This document shows, in pieces, positions 61,403-64,000 of a DNA stretch of 64,000 bases. How positions within the stretch are numbered: position 1 is the first letter of the stretch; each line of letters begins with the position of its first letter. This DNA is from CAYMPH01 sp964529415 (GTDB taxonomy: Bacteria; Spirochaetota; UBA4802; UBA5550). The notes below the pieces were generated by a model. That model had not been told where the DNA came from and did no database searches. It saw only the letters and a program-made list of their open reading frames with translations. A program made the position numbers and the translations under genes. The stretch spans positions 138,924-202,923 of the forward strand of contig CAZGWD010000008.1 of NCBI GenBank assembly GCA_964529415.1. The letters are read 5' to 3'.

Positions 61403-61419
61403 TTATTAAGGAGAAACCA

Positions 61420-61767
61420 ATGGCAAATGATGGAAGAAAATATAAAAGAATAAAAAGTGATTTTAATGTAAGGGCATTAGTGCCGGATGCAGGTGAGGGA
61501 CTTCGCGGAATAAAAACAGGGAAAACAAAAAATGTCAGCGCAACAGGCGTTTTATTCCATAATGATGTTAAACTTGATATTGGAACTATAATAGACGTTA
61601 AATTTCTGAAACCCAAAACTTTTGATTTCTTTGAGAGTGCAGCAAAAGTTGTCAGGGTCGAGATTCCCAATGATGGAAAAGGGTACGAGATCGGAGTTCA
61701 GTTTATTAATCTTACTCCTGAAACTGAAAAGAAACTGGATTATTATCTTACTCCTGAAGAGGAATAA
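61420..61767 (+). CDS. PilZ domain protein
   Basis: A single-domain 115-residue PilZ protein. The N-terminal RKYKRIKSDFNVRA region supplies the RxxxR-type arginines/lysines (one position is Lys, which could alter affinity) and NVSATGV fits the (D/N)xSxxG motif, so cyclic di-GMP binding is plausible. AAGGAG precedes the ATG. It lies between two 7TM-PP2C phosphatase genes, 17 bp after the first, and is almost certainly co-transcribed with it. This may link the phosphatase switch to the c-di-GMP state. Confidence 0.88.
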   Translation: MANDGRKYKRIKSDFNVRALVPDAGEGLRGIKTGKTKNVSATGVLFHNDVKLDIGTIIDVKFLKPKTFDFFESAAKVVRVEIPNDGKGYEIGVQFINLTPETEKKLDYYLTPEEE

Positions 61768-61944
61768 TCCGTTTTATTAAATTATTGTAATAAAATTATC
61801 CGTGTGATTTTTTCTGATATTTTTTTCTCAGTAAAAAACTGCAAAATAACAAATATTTATTTAAGGCAGGATAGTGCCTGCAATTTATTAATATTCAATT
61901 GAACAGCATGGTATTTTAGAAAAAAATAATCAGGAGATACGGAA

Positions 61945-64000
61945 ATGAATCTTGCTGAATACATCTATTTTGATTTTTTTACAATTGGAGCTTTAATACC
62001 TGCGATATTTATGGCTGTTCTTGCGTATTTTTTTATTATAATGAAAAATAAATCAAAATCTGCAACGTATCTGGCAATATTTCTTTTTCTATGCATCTTC
62101 TTTTTTTTATTTTATGCAGTTGCAGCAGCTATATATCATCCTCTTGCAGCATATCACCGCTGGGTTACTGGCGGGATTTGCATGACCGGCCAGATATGCA
62201 TGAGTCTTGCTTTATTTCATTTTCCGGATGACCATAATCCGCTTTTTGGAAAGATATATAAAATTTTCTGGTTTTCTGTTTCTGCATCTATTGCTTTATA
62301 TTTTTTTTATGATACATATCATGCTGGAAAAGTTTATCAATTTGCCGGTCATTACTGGGATTTTGATGCGGAAAAATCCAGCAAAATAGTTGGTATAGGG
62401 ATAGTTGCGGCTATTTCACTTATATTAGTAATGGGAATCTGGAGAGCAGTTGTTAATCACGGTATTGAACGATGGGCTGCTCTGGGAATAGGATTTTCGA
62501 TGTTCTCTGCATTTATCATTCCCGGTGTTCTGAATATTTTCAGCAGAGACGGTCTAATTGACAGAGGTACATATCAGATTTCAAATAACCTTGCTGTTAT
62601 CACCGGAATTTTTATAGGAATAATTATTTATCTGAATGTTACAAAGCAGCGTTCAAGTTTCATGTCAAAGATCCTTATAGTAACTCTTGCAACTCTTCTT
62701 CTGATGGTTCAGGGATTTACGTATTTTTCATTACAGGATCAGGAAGTGTCTTTTGATTTATTATTAAATTCAAAGACGCATCTGTCTATAAAAACAGATG
62801 ATTATCCGTCAGATATGAAATATATGGTTGTGTATTCCCAGAAAGACGGAAATGTTTCAGAAAAGTATATCAAGGAGGACACTTCTTTGACTCTTGATTT
62901 TTCAGAGATGGATCATGAATTTCAGAATACTTTAATCTATGAAAGAATAAAACATCTTGATAAAAATAAATTTAAAGCAGAACTCGAAACTGTTTTTTCC
63001 GATTCAAATAAATCATTTTCCGGATATAAAACTGCAATAATAGAATATGCAGACACAATAAAGCCTGACGAAAAAGACCCGGCTGGAAAGATTCTTGCAT
63101 ATATTGATTCAATAGAACGTTCAGTTCTATTTACCAGAAATAAAATAAGCCAGCTTCCGGAAGAGAATTTTTCAAATCAGCTTAAAGCATTTCTTCCCGG
63201 AGCAAGAATACAAATATTTAATAAAGCTATTCTTGAATATTTGGATACAGCCGGTTCTGATCAGAAGAAATGCAAGCATGATATTCTATCATATTTAACC
63301 CCAATGAGAAAGCCAGGATCGCGGATTTATAGAAAAGATGCAGCTGACAAGAATCATTATGTTGCTGTCATGGAAGCAGATTCAACTGCAAACAGGGTAA
63401 TAGAAGCAGGTTATCCCTATTTAAATTATAGAATTTATGTTCATGAAACATCCAGGCAGTATATTATTTTATTATTGGCAATGGTAAGCGTTATTATTAT
63501 AGGATTCCCGTTTTTCTTCTGGGGCTCTCTCGTTAAACCGATCAGGAATCTTCTATTCGGATTAAAAGATATGCAGCAGGGCAATCTAAAAGTTCAGATA
63601 CCGGTAAAGGTTGAAGATGAATTCGGGTACATGTCGCGGAATTTCAATACAATGGCTGTAAAGATCAGTGAAGCAACAGAAAACCTTGAAGAAAAGGTAA
63701 AGGCGCGTACAGGCGAACTGCAGGCTGCAATGGAGGAAATGGAATCCATGAATGAGCAGCTGGTAGATGCCCGTGACGCTATTTGGGGGGAGATGGAGCT
63801 TGCGAAAAAAATCCAGACCAAGCTTCTTCCTGTAGATCCCGAGATTGCAGATTTCGATATTTCAGCTTATATGCAGCCTGCAGAGGAAGTAGGCGGTGAT
63901 TACTATGATATCATCAATGCTGCAGGAATTGACTGGATTGTAATAGGCGATGTTTCCGGTCACGGAGTTCCTGCAGGCCTTGTTATGATGATGACCCAGA
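61945..64000 (+). CDS. 7TM-HAMP-PP2C receptor phosphatase paralog (3' end outside window)
   Basis: ATG at 61945 with AGGAGA upstream opens 685 codons to the right edge. The protein has the same layout as 58823-61402: 7TM domain (YHPLAAYHRW, GHYWDFDA, FSRDGLIDRGTYQ), outside domain, TM, HAMP, coiled coil, and the start of the PP2C domain (VGGDYYDI, GDVSGHG). From the HAMP domain on, its DNA is nearly the same as that of the neighbour (about nine in ten bases over 60403-60900 against 63523-64000), while the N-terminal half is much more diverged. It is probably a tandem duplicate with a changed sensor. Confidence 0.93.
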   Translation, partial: MNLAEYIYFDFFTIGALIPAIFMAVLAYFFIIMKNKSKSATYLAIFLFLCIFFFLFYAVAAAIYHPLAAYHRWVTGGICMTGQICMSLALFHFPDDHNPLFGKIYKIFWFSVSASIALYFFYDTYHAGKVYQFAGHYWDFDAEKSSKIVGIGIVAAISLILVMGIWRAVVNHGIERWAALGIGFSMFSAFIIPGVLNIFSRDGLIDRGTYQISNNLAVITGIFIGIIIYLNVTKQRSSFMSKILIVTLATLLLMVQGFTYFSLQDQEVSFDLLLNSKTHLSIKTDDYPSDMKYMVVYSQKDGNVSEKYIKEDTSLTLDFSEMDHEFQNTLIYERIKHLDKNKFKAELETVFSDSNKSFSGYKTAIIEYADTIKPDEKDPAGKILAYIDSIERSVLFTRNKISQLPEENFSNQLKAFLPGARIQIFNKAILEYLDTAGSDQKKCKHDILSYLTPMRKPGSRIYRKDAADKNHYVAVMEADSTANRVIEAGYPYLNYRIYVHETSRQYIILLLAMVSVIIIGFPFFFWGSLVKPIRNLLFGLKDMQQGNLKVQIPVKVEDEFGYMSRNFNTMAVKISEATENLEEKVKARTGELQAAMEEMESMNEQLVDARDAIWGEMELAKKIQTKLLPVDPEIADFDISAYMQPAEEVGGDYYDIINAAGIDWIVIGDVSGHGVPAGLVMMMTQ

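Overview
The window is AT-rich bacterial DNA (roughly 38-40 % G+C by eye), densely coded in operon-like runs and with no RNA genes that I can see. The gene content best fits a free-living spirochaete or a close relative: many large membrane-anchored signalling proteins (7TM-DISM cyclase, SpoIIE/PP2C phosphatases, hybrid histidine kinases, chemoreceptors, tandem HD-GYP), HgdB/BcrB-type dehydratases and acyl-CoA metabolism. This placement is inference from family content only, because no rRNA or ribosomal protein is present.

Layout. 1-5802 (minus strand) is an organic-acid catabolic operon: acyl-CoA synthetase, two 2-hydroxyacyl-CoA dehydratase/benzoyl-CoA reductase-type subunits, a BASS-family transporter and an SDR cut by the window edge. 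A palindrome overlaps its promoter, and an IclR regulator (6225) is divergent. 7187-24821 holds signalling and housekeeping genes: a 7TM-DISM adenylate/guanylate cyclase, a tandem HD-GYP protein, a chemoreceptor, a NUDIX hydrolase, a second membrane cyclase, a 1755-residue Ser/Thr kinase-ATPase-GAF-PP2C fusion, an EEP-family hydrolase, a GAF histidine kinase, a SurA-N-like secreted protein, DUF2442 and an FAD oxidoreductase. 25089-30876 holds an unknown secreted protein, an RND pump and an MFS transporter.

31089-43515 contains a Cache chemoreceptor and two giant paralogous 7TM-HAMP-PAS-HisKA-HATPase-REC-PP2C proteins on the minus strand. Each starts at TTG directly behind an unannotated 36-codon leader ORF, and both share a 28-bp upstream element. 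43773-48347 carries an unknown helical protein, a metallo-beta-lactamase-fold hydrolase, a membrane protein with a Ros/MucR-type C2H2 zinc finger, two small hydrolases and a tail-anchored coiled-coil protein.

48604-56360 is a second acyl-CoA catabolic locus: SDR, 3-hydroxyacyl-CoA dehydrogenase, APH-like phosphotransferase, TetR, acyl-CoA dehydrogenase and histidine phosphatase. It is divergent from etfBA across a long hairpin carrying back-to-back -35 boxes. The set recalls ACAD10/11-type and levulinate-type 4-hydroxyacyl-CoA catabolism. 56557-64000 holds an alpha/beta hydrolase and then a partner-switching cassette: degenerate anti-sigma-like ATPase, STAS-like protein, 7TM-HAMP-PP2C phosphatase, PilZ protein and a second 7TM-HAMP-PP2C phosphatase cut by the window edge.

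Between genes there are several repeat families: at least nine copies of a GGGTCAGAGC motif in both orientations at three loci, C/G-rich hairpins of the CCCCC...GGGGG type, and a 138-bp MITE-like imperfect hairpin. The most unusual items are the conserved leader ORFs, the four-member 7TM input domain, the zinc-finger membrane protein and the divergent hairpin operator.
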